From assembly GCA_964454685.1 (NCBI GenBank), contig CAYVTZ010000007.1:1-64000 (forward strand): a stretch of DNA of 64,000 nt, written 5' to 3'. Source of the DNA: CAYVTZ01 sp964454685 (GTDB taxonomy: Bacteria > Bacillota > Clostridia > Christensenellales > Christensenellaceae). The notes beneath the pieces were generated by a model that saw only the letters and a list, made by a program, of their open reading frames with translations, made no database searches and was not told the DNA's origin. Positions 26,389 to 35,480 of the stretch are shown one piece after another. Position 1 is the first letter of the stretch; every line of letters starts with the position of its first letter. The position numbers and the translations under genes were made by a program.

Positions 26389-27627
26389 TCATATACTGAT
26401 GTTGGTATCTCTGAATTTTCCGGGCGAAACACCCTCGATTTTTTTGAATACTTTGGTAAAATAGCTTTGCTCTTCAAACCCCACCACATAGGCAAGCTCC
26501 ACCAGCGACATGTCCGTAGACAGCAAGAGTTTCTTTGCATTCTCAATTCGGATCATGTTCATATAAGCGCTTATGCTTTTTTGCGTTTCCTCTTTAAACA
26601 TTTTACTCAAGTAGGAAACCGAGAAGCCTGCAAGCTGCGCAAGCTCATTGAGCGTAATTTTCTTCATGTAATTTTCATCAATGTACTGGCATACCCGCGC
26701 AATCACCGCGCTATGGCGCAGATTGTTGGACGGGAACACGCTATACATAATGGCATTGAGCGCCTTGGAAAGCCAAAGATCCAATTCGCGCATGCTTTCC
26801 AGCTTTTGAATTTCTCCAATATAGTCGCCGGACAGCGAAAACACGTGGTCGATATTCACACCCGCGGAGATCGCCTCGCGCAAAAGACCAATCACCAGCT
26901 CCGTCACGCGCGCTTTGATGATTTTTAAATCACCATAAGAATTGAAGTAAATGCTGCCCAAAATATCGTTCAGTAGCTTTTGCGCATTCTCCCGATCACG
27001 CAGTTTGATGCTGTTGATCAGCTGCCGTTCCAGATTCAGCTGCAGCTGCAACGCATCTTCCATGCCTTTGTGGTGATAGATCAACTCGGTCATACGCTTG
27101 CCCGCATCCGTAACTTCATGCTGAATTTGATTCTTTTTATACAGCACACTGGATGTGTTTTTCGCCACCAGCTTAATCATGTCCGCCACATACGCAACAC
27201 GGTTGCATGTCACAAACGGAATGCCCTTGAGCGACGCAAGCAAATTCTGAGAATGCTTACCTTGAAAGACATTTTGTAAATCCTCATGCACAAATTCCTG
27301 CAACGGCACCATCAAAAAAGGCCCTGTAATCATCGCATACGGCTGTTCGTCATAGGTTGCAATGCTGCATGTGATGAAGCACAGCCCCAACGGGCAAAGA
27401 TATTCATATTTGCCACCCCAACGTTCTGCAAAATAGGCGCTGTCCGCATGTGTCTTTTCGCAACTGAAGCTTAAATTCAGTTGTTTTTGCATTAGTACAC
27501 ATTCCTTGCAGTGCGGATGCGGCGGAATCATCTTCTCGCCGAAATGAGCAAAACAGTTTAACTCTAGTGCACGCGAAACAAGATTGCAGCTTTCATTAAC
27601 GATGCGTTTTGTGTCTTTGTTACTCAT
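26389..27627 (-). CDS. PocR-domain AraC-family regulator
   Basis: A 412-residue transcription regulator. The N-terminal PocR ligand-binding domain (about 8-170) has the Cys/His cluster HPHCKEC and later Cys residues; a helical middle region follows, then the AraC double helix-turn-helix (about 310-405) with LNELAQLAGFSVSYLSKMF and GFEEQSYFTKVFKK and the closing GVSPGKFR. PocR domains sense small metabolites in regulators of diol or related catabolism, but no such operon is near. The start at 27627 is the best available; its GGAAGG site is very close to the ATG, so the exact start is uncertain. A perfect inverted repeat lies 71 bases upstream. Confidence 0.88.
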   Translation of the reverse strand: MSNKDTKRIVNESCNLVSRALELNCFAHFGEKMIPPHPHCKECVLMQKQLNLSFSCEKTHADSAYFAERWGGKYEYLCPLGLCFITCSIATYDEQPYAMITGPFLMVPLQEFVHEDLQNVFQGKHSQNLLASLKGIPFVTCNRVAYVADMIKLVAKNTSSVLYKKNQIQHEVTDAGKRMTELIYHHKGMEDALQLQLNLERQLINSIKLRDRENAQKLLNDILGSIYFNSYGDLKIIKARVTELVIGLLREAISAGVNIDHVFSLSGDYIGEIQKLESMRELDLWLSKALNAIMYSVFPSNNLRHSAVIARVCQYIDENYMKKITLNELAQLAGFSVSYLSKMFKEETQKSISAYMNMIRIENAKKLLLSTDMSLVELAYVVGFEEQSYFTKVFKKIEGVSPGKFRDTNISI

Positions 27628-27697
27628 ACCTTCCCACTTGCCGCTTTTGCCTAGCCGGTCCAAACGATACGTGAAACGCCGATGACATTTCACAGAG

Positions 27698-27733
27698 CCA
27701 TGACCCATCGTTTTTGATGCCGATGGGTCATGG
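27698..27733. repeat. Perfect 13-bp inverted repeat between DUF1292 gene and PocR/AraC gene
   Basis: CCATGACCCATCG (27698-27710) and its exact complement (27721-27733) flank a ten-base loop. The transcript on the minus strand would form a strong hairpin after the ireB-ruvX-DUF1292 operon, but no T run follows. A smaller repeat GTGAAA/TTTCAC lies at 27671-27693. It could be a terminator or an operator for the regulator gene. Confidence 0.8.
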
Positions 27734-27762
27734 ATTCGACGGGAGCATGCAGCTTCCGCCTC

Positions 27763-28086
27763 TTATTTCTTTTCTTCTTCCTCTTCTTCGTCCTCTTCAT
27801 CCTCAAAGGATTCGTTGTACAACTGTTGGAAGATATCCCACAGTTCGTCCAGCTTCTCCTCGGATTCAATCGGCATGTAAACTTCGCCTTCGTCGCCGTT
27901 GTCTTTGATCTGCATGATCAGCACTTCGCCGACGTCAAATTCATCCATCTTTTCAAGGGGCGTGAACGCAATGAAGAAATCCTCGTCCACCTCAAAGGTC
28001 AAGAGGTGCTCAAATTTCAAAATATTGCCTTCCTCGTCCTGCATTTCGATTACATCATATTCTTCTGTGTTGATTTCTTTGCTCAT
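27763..28086 (-). CDS. DUF1292 family acidic protein
   Basis: A 107-residue acidic protein of the DUF1292 family, found in most Clostridia next to ruvX. It has the typical core (EYDVIEMQDEEGN, a Phe-rich beta region, EGEVYMPIE) and ends in a Glu/Asp run. Molecular function is unknown. Third gene of the ireB-ruvX operon. Confidence 0.9.
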   Translation of the reverse strand: MSKEINTEEYDVIEMQDEEGNILKFEHLLTFEVDEDFFIAFTPLEKMDEFDVGEVLIMQIKDNGDEGEVYMPIESEEKLDELWDIFQQLYNESFEDEEDEEEEEEKK

Positions 28087-28104
28087 GGTTTTCTCCCATC
28101 ATGA

Positions 28105-28518
28105 TTATATTTTTGAGTCCAGATATGCCTGCAAAATATACACTGCCGCAATTTTATCGACAACCTGTTTGCGTTTTTTTCTGCTCACGTCCGCTTCCAG
28201 CAAAGTGCGCGTCGCGCTGACCGTGGTCAATCGCTCATCCCAAAAGACAATCTCTACGCCGGATTTCTCCCGCAGCTTTTGCGCAAATTCCTGTACCTTT
28301 TCCGCTTGCGGCCCAATGCTCCCGTTCATGTTTTTGGGCAGCCCGCAGACCACCAGCTCCACATCATTGCTGCGAATCAATTCGCTTAGATAATCAAAAT
28401 CCTGATCTTCTTCTTTGCGGCGATACGATTCCAGTCCCTGCGCCGTCATGCCCAGCAAATCGGAAAGCGCAATACCGATGCGCACGTCGCCTACGTCCAG
28501 CCCTAACTTTCGTCTCAA
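28105..28518 (-). CDS. ruvX: Holliday-junction resolvase-like protein RuvX/YqgF (TTG start)
   Basis: A 137-residue RNase H-fold nuclease involved in rRNA processing and, by homology, Holliday-junction resolution. The motifs LGLDVGDVRIGIALSD, VCGLPKNMNGS, WDERLTTVSA and DKIAAVYILQAYL carry the acidic active-site residues. The start is TTG at 28518 with GAGG six bases upstream. It lies eight bases after ireB. Confidence 0.95.
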   Translation of the reverse strand: MRRKLGLDVGDVRIGIALSDLLGMTAQGLESYRRKEEDQDFDYLSELIRSNDVELVVCGLPKNMNGSIGPQAEKVQEFAQKLREKSGVEIVFWDERLTTVSATRTLLEADVSRKKRKQVVDKIAAVYILQAYLDSKI

Positions 28519-28526
28519 TCTACACC

Positions 28527-28781
28527 TCAGATCCTGTCCACATAAAAGCGAACGAGTTCTTCCAGCAATTCATCACGATCCAAGCTCGTAATGAGAGCAC
28601 GCGCATTCTGATATCCTGTGATGTAGGTAGGGTCGCCGGAAACAATATAGCCAATCAGCTGATTCACCGGGTCGTATCCCTTTTCGATCATCGCCTCGCT
28701 TACAATACGAATGATGCCCCGCACAGGGTTTTCCAATTCTTTATCAAAGATAAATTGCGTCGTTTTATCAAAGTCGGTCAT
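28527..28781 (-). CDS. ireB: IreB family regulatory phosphoprotein
   Basis: An 84-residue UPF0297 protein. In Enterococcus its homologue IreB is a substrate of the PASTA kinase and modulates cephalosporin resistance. The sequence carries the family landmarks KTTQFIF near the N-terminus, VSGDPTYIT and NARALI. The Thr residues near the N-terminus (TT at about 7-8) are the phosphorylation candidates. Usually alaS is upstream; here it is not, and a strong promoter precedes the gene. Confidence 0.93.
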   Translation of the reverse strand: MTDFDKTTQFIFDKELENPVRGIIRIVSEAMIEKGYDPVNQLIGYIVSGDPTYITGYQNARALITSLDRDELLEELVRFYVDRI

Positions 28782-28843
28782 AGACCATCCTCGCTTTCAC
28801 ATTGAACTCATGCCGAACGGCAAGAAAACGTACATACACTTTT

Positions 28844-28872
28844 ATTATACGCGAAAGGACGAAAAATGTAAA
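28844..28872 (-). promoter_or_regulatory. Promoter for ireB-ruvX-DUF1292
   Basis: TTTACA (28867-28872), 17 bases, TATAAT (28844-28849) on the minus strand, 62 bases before ireB. Confidence 0.8.
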
Positions 28873-28882
28873 ACATTTTCGC

Positions 28883-29689
28883 TCATAGCGCAAAAAAAGC
28901 ACCCATCGCACCCGTATTGCCTTGATCACGACGGTGTGAGAAATACAATGTCTCTTCACAGAAGGTACATTGATTGGCGCAATAGATATGATCGCGCTGC
29001 ACCCCCGCCTCCAAAAGCTGGCGGATCAACACAGATTGCATGTCCAGCTGATATCCCGTATCCGTCTTGCGGCAGCAGTCCGTGCCGAATTTCCCCTCAA
29101 AATCGCGCTGTACATCCTCTTGCACTTCAAAACAGCAGTGCATGATGTGCGGGCCGATTCCCACCAGTATGTCGCGTGGCTCACTCCAAAAGCAGCGGTT
29201 CATCTCCTGAATCATTTTGGTTGCGATGCCCCTGCTGACGCCCTTCCATCCCGCGTGGCAAACGCCGCCGGAATGCGTCTTTTGATCTGCAAAAAAGAGC
29301 GGCACACAGTCTGCGTGCAGCGTAACGGCCGTAATACCGCGCAGGTTGGTCAACAGACCATCACAATGCGGGTAATCGATTTCACGCACAAAGCCCTTGC
29401 CCGCGTCCTCGCGTCGCAGCACGTGTACGCCGTTTCCATGCTCGTAGTGCACAAGGCTCAGGGATTCATAGTCCACCCCCAGCACCTTGCAAACACGCCG
29501 ATAATTCGTCTCTTTGTTCTGCGCGCTTGCCTCGCGTGTCTTACTCAGGTTCAGCGATGTGTATGCGCCCTCGCTTACGCCACCGATGCGTGTGGTAAAA
29601 CAATGCTTCGGAAAGCCCGCCGCTGCTAACATGGGAATGCGCAGGTACTGCACACCATTTGTTTCATGTAATACAAAATCTTGATTCAT
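28883..29689 (-). CDS. pgeF: Multicopper-oxidase-like purine nucleosidase, YfiH/PgeF family
   Basis: A 268-residue protein of the YfiH/YlmD (DUF152) family, whose members phosphorolyse or deaminate purine nucleosides and affect peptidoglycan quality. The zinc-site residues appear in LHADCVPLFF, CHAGWKG and GPHIMHCCFEV. Its ATG overlaps the nrdR stop by four bases, so the two form an operon. Confidence 0.92.
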   Translation of the reverse strand: MNQDFVLHETNGVQYLRIPMLAAAGFPKHCFTTRIGGVSEGAYTSLNLSKTREASAQNKETNYRRVCKVLGVDYESLSLVHYEHGNGVHVLRREDAGKGFVREIDYPHCDGLLTNLRGITAVTLHADCVPLFFADQKTHSGGVCHAGWKGVSRGIATKMIQEMNRCFWSEPRDILVGIGPHIMHCCFEVQEDVQRDFEGKFGTDCCRKTDTGYQLDMQSVLIRQLLEAGVQRDHIYCANQCTFCEETLYFSHRRDQGNTGAMGAFFAL

Positions 29690-30144
29690 GTTTGCTCCGA
29701 TAACAGTTTGTTCAATTCCTCCCGGAACGTATTAATGTCTTTAAACTGGCGGTAGACGGATGCAAAGCGCACATAAGCAACCTCATCCAGTTTGCGCAGC
29801 GCTTCCATCACCATCTCCCCCACGTCGTGCGATGTGATTTCATGTTTGGAGGAGTTGTATATCTTTTTTTCGATCTCCACCATCACATCTTCAATATCCT
29901 GATAGGAAACCTCGCGTTTTTCACATGCCTTCACAATGCCGCGCTTAATTTTCTCAATGTCAAACGCTTCCCGCTTCCCGTCCTTCTTCACAACCAAAAC
30001 CGGCATCGTTTCCAGCTTTTCATACGTCGTAAAACGCTTGCCGCATTGCAAACACTCTCGCCTGCGCCGAATGGATGCACCCTCGTCCGCCGGACGGGAA
30101 TCCACCACTTTGCTTTCGGGATAACCACAATATAAGCACTTCAT
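29686..30144 (-). CDS. nrdR: Transcriptional repressor NrdR
   Basis: A 152-residue repressor of ribonucleotide reductase genes. The N-terminal zinc ribbon uses C3, C6 and the pair in CLQCGKRFTTYE; an ATP-cone (about 49-138) follows and senses dATP/ATP. Length is normal. The gene has a short 63-base upstream gap with only a weak promoter. Confidence 0.97.
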   Translation of the reverse strand: MKCLYCGYPESKVVDSRPADEGASIRRRRECLQCGKRFTTYEKLETMPVLVVKKDGKREAFDIEKIKRGIVKACEKREVSYQDIEDVMVEIEKKIYNSSKHEITSHDVGEMVMEALRKLDEVAYVRFASVYRQFKDINTFREELNKLLSEQT

Positions 30145-30207
30145 GCCGACTGTCTCCTGACGTTTTCTTTTATTCTATCACAAACAAATGCACTTGAACA
30201 GTGCGTT

Positions 30208-31680
30208 TTACGATTCAAATAACAGAATCTTGCGATGAATCATTTCTTCAATGCGTTCAATATATTGTGTAATGTCCTTTAGATTCGGTTGGCGTTCAAT
30301 TTTCCCATAGCAATCATAGACGCGCTTGGAGATCGCCCCTGCGCCGAATGCGAGGTTACTCACCGTTTCCTCCATGATGTCAATGTTATAGATGCTCTGC
30401 TCGCCGGGCATACAGAATCCTACATTTTCCAGATTCCCTGCCATGTATTTTTGCCGATACAGATAATACGGCTCATATCCCGCCTGCAAAAGCTTTTCCT
30501 GCGTCATTTGTACCATATACGCCGTAACTTCCTCTGCGGGCAGTTCATCCTTCCCACGTTGCGCCAGAAAGGCGGCATTTTTAATGGCAAGTGTGTGTGC
30601 CGTGATGTTTTCGGGGCGCAGCATCAATAAATCATCAATGGTTTTTTCTGCCATGCGCGCGTCCTCGCCCGGCAATCCCAGTATGATATCCGTGTTCACA
30701 CAGTCGAATCCCACCGCGCGCACCAGTGCAAACGCATCGTAAAAAGCTTGCATCGAGTGTGCGCGTCCAATGCGCTCCAACGTCGCTTCGTTCGTAGTCT
30801 GTGCATTGACGCTGACGCGGTTCACGCCGTACCGCTTCATCAAATCCAGTTTGGTACGGTCGATGGTGTCCGGTCTGCCTGCTTCCACTGTGTATTCCAC
30901 TTTGTGCGGCATGTAGGTATTCAGCACGTCAAGCAACCGTTCAAAATCCGTTGCATCCAGCGCCGTTGGCGTACCCCCGCCCAAATACAGCGCACGGATA
31001 TTCCGCTCCCGATAGAGTGGCGCGCACGCTTCGATTTCATGAATCATCGCATCCAAATATGCAGACTTAAGCGGCTCGTTGCGCTGTATTTCGCGCGATA
31101 CAAAGGAACAGTAGCTGCACCGCGAGGTGCAAAACGGAATCCCCACATAAACATCCAAATCTGCGCTCTGCACGTTTTCACGAAACGCTTGTTGGTTGCT
31201 CAAAATGCGGTCGGCAAGTCGATATTTTTCCTCCGTCACCTGCAAATCTTCCAGAAAATATTGCCGTGCCTGCACCCTGCCCTGCTGCAGTTGCAAGTCA
31301 TAGAGCAGCTTCGTGGGGCGAATCCCCGTCAGCGAACCCCACGGCGGCAGTACATCAAAATATAGCTGCAAGCATTCATATACGCATAGCTTCACCAGCC
31401 GCTTGCGCATCCGCTTATATTCCAATTCAAAAAGTCGAGCGTCCGCATCCTGACTTCGCACGGGCATGTCCGCACGCTTTTCGTGTTCCAGCACCCGCAC
31501 CCCGTTCAAAAACAGTATGGCGGTGCTGTACCAGCTCTTTTCCTGATCAGTTAACGTGTGCAACAAAAAATACCCGACGTCCGAACGAACATCAGGGATT
31601 TTCTTTTCATTGCAAAACAGGCGAATGCAATCACAAATTTCATGATACAATGCGGGGGTGTTGGTTTCCAGTGCAAACAT
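30208..31680 (-). CDS. hemZ: Radical SAM coproporphyrinogen dehydrogenase-like protein HemZ
   Basis: A 490-residue radical SAM enzyme. After an extra N-terminal region (about 1-165) comes the iron-sulfur motif FCTSRCSYCSF, then LGGGTPTAL and a HemN-like C-terminal domain. HemZ of Clostridia oxidises coproporphyrinogen III or acts as a related enzyme; no other haem gene is near, so the true substrate is open. It lies four bases from the metallo-hydrolase gene. Confidence 0.92.
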   Translation of the reverse strand: MFALETNTPALYHEICDCIRLFCNEKKIPDVRSDVGYFLLHTLTDQEKSWYSTAILFLNGVRVLEHEKRADMPVRSQDADARLFELEYKRMRKRLVKLCVYECLQLYFDVLPPWGSLTGIRPTKLLYDLQLQQGRVQARQYFLEDLQVTEEKYRLADRILSNQQAFRENVQSADLDVYVGIPFCTSRCSYCSFVSREIQRNEPLKSAYLDAMIHEIEACAPLYRERNIRALYLGGGTPTALDATDFERLLDVLNTYMPHKVEYTVEAGRPDTIDRTKLDLMKRYGVNRVSVNAQTTNEATLERIGRAHSMQAFYDAFALVRAVGFDCVNTDIILGLPGEDARMAEKTIDDLLMLRPENITAHTLAIKNAAFLAQRGKDELPAEEVTAYMVQMTQEKLLQAGYEPYYLYRQKYMAGNLENVGFCMPGEQSIYNIDIMEETVSNLAFGAGAISKRVYDCYGKIERQPNLKDITQYIERIEEMIHRKILLFES

Positions 31681-31684
31681 CAGG

Positions 31685-32347
31685 CTATCTCATATAAGGA
31701 TTGGTGCGCTTTTCCTGCGCCAGCGTGGTCTCCTGCATGTGGCCGGGATAAACGCCCTCCACACCCGACAGGTTCGCAATCACATCATTGATTGAGTGCA
31801 TGATCTCCTCATAGCTTCCGCCGGGGAAATCCGTGCGCCCGATGGAGCCGGCAAACAGCGTGTCACCGGAAAACAGCATATCATCCACAAGGTAGCAAAC
31901 GCCGCCCGGCGTGTGCCCCGGCGTATGGATCACCTGGATGCTTAGGTCACCCACACGAACCACCTCCGCACTTGCCGCAGGGGTGCCGTCCAAATCCTCC
32001 GGCACGTGCTGCGCCCCATTTCCAAACAGAATTTCCGCACCCATCGTCACAATCTGTTCTCCCATAAACGCGGAAAGATTTTTGGAAGGGTCGGTTAACA
32101 TATCCGCATCCTCTTTGTGGATTGCCACAGGGCAGTTCCACTGTTTGCGCAGCACGTCCACCGCTCCGATATGGTCGGCATGACCATGCGTCAGCAAAAT
32201 CATTTTCAGCGTCAGACCTTGTTGCTTTAACGCGCCGTTGATCTTGCCTTCATCCGCGCCGGGATCAATCGCCACCGCTTCCGTATCCTCATACACCAGA
32301 TAACAGTTTTCTTCCAGTGCTCCTGTTACAATTCGCATCATTTTCAT
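31685..32347 (-). CDS. Metallo-beta-lactamase-fold hydrolase (glyoxalase II-like)
   Basis: A 220-residue hydrolase with the binuclear metal motif THGHADHIG, a later HTPGHTPGG and an FSGDTLF segment. This class hydrolyses thioesters or other esters; no specific substrate can be given. Its start is two bases after dtd, so it is in the relA-dtd operon. ATG at 32347 is used, and two in-frame Met codons follow closely. Confidence 0.9.
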   Translation of the reverse strand: MKMMRIVTGALEENCYLVYEDTEAVAIDPGADEGKINGALKQQGLTLKMILLTHGHADHIGAVDVLRKQWNCPVAIHKEDADMLTDPSKNLSAFMGEQIVTMGAEILFGNGAQHVPEDLDGTPAASAEVVRVGDLSIQVIHTPGHTPGGVCYLVDDMLFSGDTLFAGSIGRTDFPGGSYEEIMHSINDVIANLSGVEGVYPGHMQETTLAQEKRTNPYMR

Positions 32348-32349
32348 GG

Positions 32350-32799
32350 CTAAAACTCTTTTCTACTATCCAGTAAAATCGTGACCGGGCCGTCATTCAC
32401 AAGCGAAACATCCATCGTCGCTTGAAACTGTCCCGTTTCTACACGCGCATACAGCGAGCGAAACATCTGTACAAATTCATCAAACAGCGTCCGCGCTTCC
32501 TCCGGTTTTGCCGCCCTGATATAACTGGGACGCCTGCCTTTGCGCACATCACCATATAAGGTAAACTGCGAAACCAGCAGTACTTCCCCGTTTATCTCCG
32601 CAACCGATTGGTTCATGATCTCATGTTCATCCTCGAAAATGCGCAAGTGGATGCACTTCTCACAAAGATATCGCATGTCCGAAGCAGTGTCATCCTCCGC
32701 AATGCCCAGCAACACCAAAATGCCTTGCCCGATTGCGGCAATCTGTTCGCCTTGCACATGCACCGCCGCATGCTTCACGCGCTGCACCACAGCCCGCAT
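32350..32799 (-). CDS. dtd: D-aminoacyl-tRNA deacylase
   Basis: A 149-residue enzyme that removes D-amino acids from tRNA. It has MRAVVQRV at the N-terminus, LLVSQFTLYGD in the middle and VNDGPVTILLDS near the end, with the substrate-proofreading Gly/Pro pair replaced only slightly. It shares one base with relA (ATG over the relA stop). Confidence 0.96.
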   Translation of the reverse strand: MRAVVQRVKHAAVHVQGEQIAAIGQGILVLLGIAEDDTASDMRYLCEKCIHLRIFEDEHEIMNQSVAEINGEVLLVSQFTLYGDVRKGRRPSYIRAAKPEEARTLFDEFVQMFRSLYARVETGQFQATMDVSLVNDGPVTILLDSRKEF

Positions 32800-34946
32800 C
32801 AGCTATTCACCCGCTTCACTTCCGTCACACCCTTGACATTGTGCAGTTTGTTGATCAGATCATTCAATTCGTCTACCGAAGAAATGTTGGAACGCAACGA
32901 AATATTCGCAACGCCATTGCGTGTGGATTTCGCGTTAAGCGCAGTGATTTCTCTGCCGGAATTATAGATCACCTGCGAGATTTCCACCATCAAACCCGCA
33001 CGGTCGCTGGCAATCACCTGCAACTCCACATTATAGGACGCCGTTTTACTGTTGCTCCACGCAACCTCAATCAAGCGCTCTTCATCCAAATCCGACTCAT
33101 GTAAATTTTTGCAGTCCTTGGTGTGTACACAAACACCGCGTCCGCGCGTGATATATCCGATGATCTCATCTCCCGGAACGGGGTTGCAGCACCGTGCAAA
33201 TCTCACAGCCAAACCGCTGCTTCCTTTCACGGTCACATCGCCCTCCGAGCCCTTTGCGGTATGCTTGACGAGTTTGTATTCTCCCTCGCCTTTTTCAATG
33301 TTATGGGCAAGCTTATATTGCTCAATCAGCTTGAGCAATATTTGATTGACAGAAATCGCGCCATATCCCACCGCGGCGCACATATCTTCCTGCGAATGCA
33401 GCGAATAACGCTTGAATACAATACTTAACCATGCTGGTTTAAGCAAGTCCGACAGCGCATAGCCGTGCCGCTTTGCCTCTCGTTCCAGCATTTCCCGTCC
33501 CTTGACGATGTTTTCTTCTTTGAGCTCTTTTTTAAACCATTGTTTGATCTTGCTGCGCGCAATGGTGGTCTTTGCCAGTTTCAGCCAGTCGCGGCTGGGA
33601 CCGGGCGAGGACTTCGAGGTCAGTATCTCAACGATATCCCCCGTTTTCAGCTTATAATCCAACGGTACGATTTTTCCATTGATCTTCGCGCCCACACACT
33701 GGTTGCCGATTGCGCTGTGTACGCTATAAGCAAAATCAAGCGGTGTCGCGCCATTTACAAAGTCCTTCACATCGCCTTTGGGTGAAAATACATATACATT
33801 TTGCGAAAGCACATCAATTTTCAGGCTTTCCATGAATTCACGGGAGTCTTTTAGATCGTTCTGCCACTCCATCAATTCGTGCAGCCACGATAGCTTGGTA
33901 TCAATCTCGTTTGCCTTGCCGCCCTGCTGTTTGTATTTCCAGTGCGCAGCAATACCGTATTCCGCCGTCTTGTGCATGTCGTATGTACGAATCTGCACCT
34001 CAAACGGCTTGCCATCCTCCCCCAGCAGTGTGGTGTGCAGCGATTGATACATGTTTTGCTTTGGCACAGCGATATAGTCTTTAAACCGCAGCGGCAAAGG
34101 CTTCCACATCGTGTGCACCAGACCCAGCACCCCGTAGCAGTCCTTGAGGCTTGAAACGATCACCCGAATGGCAATCAGGTCATAGACCTCCTCAAACACC
34201 TTGTTCTTTTCCTTCATCTTTTTGTAGATGCTGTATATGTGCTTGGGTCTGCCCTCAATCTCCGCTTTGATTTTAAACTCCAGTATTTTTTCCGTCAGTT
34301 TTTCAATCACGCTGGCAATGTGCGATTCCCGTTCAATGCGCGTCGCGGCAATTTTGTTCGCAATTTCAAAATAATCATCCGGGTGCAAAAATTTGAGCGA
34401 CAAATCCTCCAGCTCCCATTTGATGGTGCTGATACCCAAACGATGCGCAAGCGGCGCATAGATTTCCAATGTCTCGCGCGCCTTTTCAATCTGCTTGTTC
34501 TCAGATTGATATTTCAATGTGCGCATATTGTGCAGACGATCCGCCAGCTTGATAATCACCACGCGGATGTCCGATGCCATCACGAGGAACATCTTGCGCA
34601 GGCTTTCCCACTGCTGCTCCTCTTTGGTTTGAAATTCGTAATTTTTGAGCTTGGTCACGCCGTCCACCAGCTTGGCGACCTCGGCGTTAAATTCCTTTTC
34701 GATGGTTTCCGTGGTTATGGAAGTATCCTCCACCACATCATGCAGGATGCCCGCAATCATCGTGGATTCATCCAGCCCCAGCTCTGCAATGATGTCTGTC
34801 ACCGCAAGAGGGTGCGAAAAATACGGCTCACCCGAATGCCGAAGCTGACCTTCATGTGCCTGCTCCGCCATCAGAAAAGCTTTTTTTAATTTTTCGCTGT
34901 CATTGAGCTTATGCTTGCGGATAAACTCTTGATAATAATCCGGCAC
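32799..34946 (-). CDS. relA: Bifunctional (p)ppGpp synthetase/hydrolase (GTG start)
   Basis: A 715-residue RelA/SpoT homologue. HD hydrolase (about 20-170) with HDVVEDT, synthetase (about 230-345) with AVPKQNMYQSLHT and AEYGIAAHWKYK, TGS domain with GATPLDFAYSVH, helical region and C-terminal ACT domain. Both catalytic centres look intact, so it can make and destroy (p)ppGpp. The start is GTG at 34946 with GGGG upstream. It follows apt by 21 bases, a common order in Firmicutes. Confidence 0.97.
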   Translation of the reverse strand: MPDYYQEFIRKHKLNDSEKLKKAFLMAEQAHEGQLRHSGEPYFSHPLAVTDIIAELGLDESTMIAGILHDVVEDTSITTETIEKEFNAEVAKLVDGVTKLKNYEFQTKEEQQWESLRKMFLVMASDIRVVIIKLADRLHNMRTLKYQSENKQIEKARETLEIYAPLAHRLGISTIKWELEDLSLKFLHPDDYFEIANKIAATRIERESHIASVIEKLTEKILEFKIKAEIEGRPKHIYSIYKKMKEKNKVFEEVYDLIAIRVIVSSLKDCYGVLGLVHTMWKPLPLRFKDYIAVPKQNMYQSLHTTLLGEDGKPFEVQIRTYDMHKTAEYGIAAHWKYKQQGGKANEIDTKLSWLHELMEWQNDLKDSREFMESLKIDVLSQNVYVFSPKGDVKDFVNGATPLDFAYSVHSAIGNQCVGAKINGKIVPLDYKLKTGDIVEILTSKSSPGPSRDWLKLAKTTIARSKIKQWFKKELKEENIVKGREMLEREAKRHGYALSDLLKPAWLSIVFKRYSLHSQEDMCAAVGYGAISVNQILLKLIEQYKLAHNIEKGEGEYKLVKHTAKGSEGDVTVKGSSGLAVRFARCCNPVPGDEIIGYITRGRGVCVHTKDCKNLHESDLDEERLIEVAWSNSKTASYNVELQVIASDRAGLMVEISQVIYNSGREITALNAKSTRNGVANISLRSNISSVDELNDLINKLHNVKGVTEVKRVNS

Positions 34947-34967
34947 TCATGTCCCCGCTTTCTGAAC

Positions 34968-35480
34968 TCAGTACTGTACCATGGTATAGATATCGTATCC
35001 TTTTAGCTTATCCCGTCCGCAAAGATCGGTCAACTCAATTACAAATGCAAGCGTTACCACCTCGCCGCCCGCCTTCTCAACCAACTGACAAGCTGCTCTG
35101 GACGTCCCCCCCGTCGCCAGCAGATCATCAAAAATCGCAACCTTCATGCCCGGCAGTACAGCGTCTTTGTGCATTTCAAACACATCTGTGCCGTATTCCA
35201 GCGCGTATTCCACCTGATAGGTCTCGCGCGGCAGTTTTCCGCGTTTGCGAATGGGCACCAAGCCCTTACCCGTCAAAAACGCAACGGGCGCGCCAAACAA
35301 AAATCCACGCGCATCCAACACCGCAATCATATCCACATTCAGTTCGCTGATGTGCTTTGCAAACTCTTCCGTCACAAACTTGAATGCGTCAGGGTCTTGA
35401 ATCAACGTGGTGATGTCACGAAATGTAACGCCTTCCACGGGAAAGTTCTCGATGTTCTTAATCTTCTGCTTTAAATCCAT
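34968..35480 (-). CDS. apt: Adenine phosphoribosyltransferase
   Basis: A 170-residue salvage enzyme turning adenine and PRPP into AMP. The PRPP motif VAIFDDLLATGGTS and the N-terminal IENFPVEGVTFRDIT are typical. It overlaps the recJ 3' end by ten bases. Confidence 0.97.
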   Translation of the reverse strand: MDLKQKIKNIENFPVEGVTFRDITTLIQDPDAFKFVTEEFAKHISELNVDMIAVLDARGFLFGAPVAFLTGKGLVPIRKRGKLPRETYQVEYALEYGTDVFEMHKDAVLPGMKVAIFDDLLATGGTSRAACQLVEKAGGEVVTLAFVIELTDLCGRDKLKGYDIYTMVQY

